64,000 nt of DNA from Diogma glabrata (lineage: Eukaryota > Arthropoda > Insecta > Diptera > Cylindrotomidae). Below the pieces are notes generated by a model. That model saw only the letters and a list, made by a program, of their open reading frames with translations. It searched no databases and was not told the origin of the DNA. Both the position numbers and the translations under genes were made by a program. Each line of letters starts with the position of its first letter. Position 1 is the stretch's first letter. The stretch is taken from positions 94,948,132-95,012,131 of the forward strand of contig OY856186.1 in the NCBI GenBank assembly GCA_963693315.1, written 5' to 3'. Shown here in pieces: positions 61,685 through 64,000 of this stretch.

Positions 61685-62110
61685 TGGAAGCTTCATCAAA
61701 ATCCTGTCATAAATGAACGCGTCAGACATACTTTAAGACTTTAAAAAATTACTATCGAAACCAGAAAAAAATCGAACATCAGGTCCCTAAAGTTATTAAA
61801 TGTTAGACCCCTTTCGCTTCAAATGAACCGGTGCTCGAGAGTCCCTCACCACTTTATTAAAGAAATATTCCGAAATTTTATTAACTTTTTACTGTGACCA
61901 ATACTATGAACGAAAGCTTCATCAAAATCCCTTCATTTAATCCCAAAGATTAAGAACAAATTTACTTTTGTAACGGGAACAAAGCCAAAATCAAATGTCA
62001 GATTCCAAAAGTTAATGATTTGCAAAAACATGTAATAAAGCAATGAATTCTTTCCAAAATTTATCACTTTCCAAATTGTAACCAATCTACAATGGTCTAC
62101 TGATTTTCGC
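61685..62110. repeat. Diverged relative of the 38-41 kb fold-back units
   Basis: GGTGCTCGAGAGTCCCTCAC-CACTTTATT, GCTTCATCAAAATCC and CGTTAAATGTTAGACC-like wording parallels GGTGCTCGTGGGACCCCCAA-CCACTTTGTT and CATCAAAATTCATTCACGAA at 38750-38870. Similarity is low and is seen in order rather than in long exact runs. Confidence 0.45.
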
Positions 62111-63189
62111 TACAATAAATCAGATGAAACCGAACCATGACAAACTGACACTTTCTTCTCGTAACTATATACACCTTTTTGATTTTTCCAAAAAATACAA
62201 TAAAGGCAGAAAGCACGAAAAACAGGAAAATTTTGCGCAACTTTTCTACGCAAACATAATAAAGAAAATATTTATTAATCTAACATAATATAAAATTCCA
62301 AAAATAAAACGAATTAGTAATAATAAAATAAAAATCAAGAGCGCAAAAGCGTCATCTGTCACGTGTATCTTATTATAAAGTGATTTAGTTGAGTGAACTG
62401 AATAGCATCAGGGCGGGTAAGTTTTCTTAAATTTGTTTTTGTTTAATATTTTTGTTTCGTTGAATTCTTATATAAGCTTCTTTTAATTAATTTAATTGAA
62501 GAGTAATCCTTTAATTAAAACAAAATTATTTTTTAATGATAGAATAGGAAACATAGTGTTACGTTTTCATTGCTATCATCTTAAAGGTATATAGTTACAA
62601 TTTCTCTGGTATCTTCTTTACTTATTGTTTAATAATCTTAAATGTAAAATGCATAAAATAATTATTAAATAATCACATAAGCCGTAAAAAGTGAGTGAGA
62701 AGAAGTAATAAATTAACTAATTTATTTTTCATAAACAAATTTATTTTTTTGCTCTTATTCGCGTGTCTGCGGTTAAATGAAAGAAAAAAATTTTGAATAA
62801 AAATATTAGGTATTTAGCGAAATCAAAAATGTGCATTAATATTGTTGTTAAAATTACCACTAAAGTTAATTCAACTTTTCTTGTAAATATTGTGTGGAGT
62901 GGATTAATAGTCTAATTTCTCAAAACTGAGTTCTAAAAACTGGAAAAGTAAAAAAAGCGAAGGAACTTTTATCTAAGCTTAATAAGTGCAAATAAATAGT
63001 GGTTAAAAGATTTGATTCCATTACAATATTTTAACATTAATAAAAATCAACTTCCAGAAGATTTGAAAATGTTTTCTAATTTTTAATTTTTCAATTTGTC
63101 AATTTCTAATAATATTTCAATTAGATTTATATGCCACCAATTCAGTATTCGATTGAATTGAATGAAAAAATGCTTTGAATGCAGAAGAT
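62111..63189. other. Unassigned AT-rich sequence
   Basis: No supported element. A TATA-like TTATAAAG at about 62372 followed by GGGTAAGT at 62415 is noted in the findings as a weak first-exon candidate. Confidence 0.45.
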
Positions 63190-63775
63190 TCGTAACTTCT
63201 TATGACAAAGAGTGCGTCTATAAAACTAGGCCTCCTCAATAGATGTAAAAAATATTTTACTCCATATCAAGTGCTATATATTTCTAAGTTGTATATTGTC
63301 TCTGTATGGAATATTATATTCAAGTTTGGATCGCTGCGTCTGTTTCCATTCTGGCTCTTTTGCACTCTGTTTAAAATCGTGCTATACTAGGGTGACCGAA
63401 ATTTAATATTAAATAATGTTTTCTTACAAAACCATCACGCTATTGCAAAATCTCGTTGTTGTTCTCGGTGATATAAGATGCACCATATACCTCCAACAGA
63501 TGGTTTTCCCTGTCCTACTCATCATTCAGTCACTCCACACTACCACTATCGCCCACATTCATAGTGACAGAATATAGAAAGTTTTCTTTGTCCTATAAAT
63601 GAAGTACTTTGCCAGCACCAACAGTCGCAAGGGCCTAAATCTACAAAGACTTAAAAAATCGTTCATCAACCCCTCAGAAGGCATCGTGTTGTGGGATGAA
63701 GGTTTACAAAGGTGTCTTTCTGTGACTCATATTGTAATTCAACTTTTAACAACTTTTTCAATTTAACTGTAACAA
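63190..63775 (+). pseudogene. Jockey-type C-terminal wreck
   Basis: MTKSASIKLGLLNRCKKYFT-PYQVLYISKLYIVSVWN (63202-63320) parallels the segment MAKSASKKLGLLNRCKKIFT-PYQLLHVYKSYIRPCME of the copy at 47207. Later pieces (ACAGAATATAGAAAGTTTTC, GGGCCTAAATCTACAAAGAC) correspond to the tail, with many stops. TGTGTGACTCATATTGTAATT-like words at 63720 mark the 3' UTR. Confidence 0.85.
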
Positions 63776-63794
63776 CTTTTTTATTAAACGAAAA

Positions 63795-64000
63795 ATGTGT
63801 TTCAAATGTTTCAATTGTTTCAAATGTTTCAAATTGTTTCAAATGTTTCAAATGTTACAAATGTTTCAAATTTTTCAAATGTTTCTAATGTTTCATATAT
63901 GTCAAATATTTCAAATGCTTCAAATATTTCAAATGTTTCAATTGTTTCAAATGTGTCAAATGTTTCAAATGTTTCAAATGTTTCAAATGTTTCAAATGTG
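63795..64000. repeat. (TTTCAAATG)n minisatellite, reaching the window edge
   Basis: About twenty units of nine or ten bases (TTTCAAATG, TTTCAAATTG variants) run to position 64000 and presumably continue. Confidence 0.95.

Overview
This is a eukaryotic, AT-rich window from a repeat-laden genome. It looks like insect DNA, probably dipteran: the gene has tiny 55-67 bp introns beside huge transposon-filled ones, and the mobile elements are jockey-type non-LTR elements, pogo/Tigger, hAT and Penelope-like elements. No bacterial features, CRISPR arrays or operons are present. Two runs of exactly 200 N (13400-13599 and 34959-35158) are assembly gaps.

One host gene could be reconstructed. It lies on the minus strand and covers most of the window (53670 down to 16721, continuing to the left). 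Seven coding exons join in perfect phase at GT-AG sites. They encode a signal peptide, an eight-cysteine MANSC/MANEC domain, a linker, one LDL-receptor class A repeat and a low-complexity tail. The layout resembles LRP11-like MANSC/LDLa surface or secreted proteins. The first exon is separated from the second by a 21.4 kb intron and the second from the third by a 12 kb intron. The C-terminus was not found.

Everything else is repeat or unassigned sequence. Left of the last visible exon (1-16.7 kb) are a copia-like LTR, a 3.6 kb hAT element with a perfect 8-bp target duplication that carries three ~325-bp tandem repeats and a TA tract, two TIR elements, non-LTR tails, and two copies of a 2 kb repeat around the first gap. 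Intron 2 (20-32 kb) holds a 137-bp tandem array, perfect hairpins, a hAT MITE with perfect duplication, a 3.5 kb TA tract serially invaded by three elements, and a 260-300 bp tandem array. Intron 1 (32-53.5 kb) holds several multi-kilobase fold-back elements, one split by a jockey element and one split by a pogo element, plus fragments of at least three non-LTR lineages. Upstream of the gene (53.7-64 kb) are a truncated Penelope-like element between near-identical inverted arms, a 3 kb pogo-like element sitting inside another inverted repeat, jockey wrecks, and a TTTCAAATG minisatellite at the edge.

The main theme is the abundance of palindromic (fold-back) sequence, at least ten independent cases from 60 bp to 3.7 kb, many within introns of one gene, where the pre-mRNA would contain long double-stranded hairpins. 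Calls on elements come from reading by eye; exact boundaries of diverged repeats are approximate.
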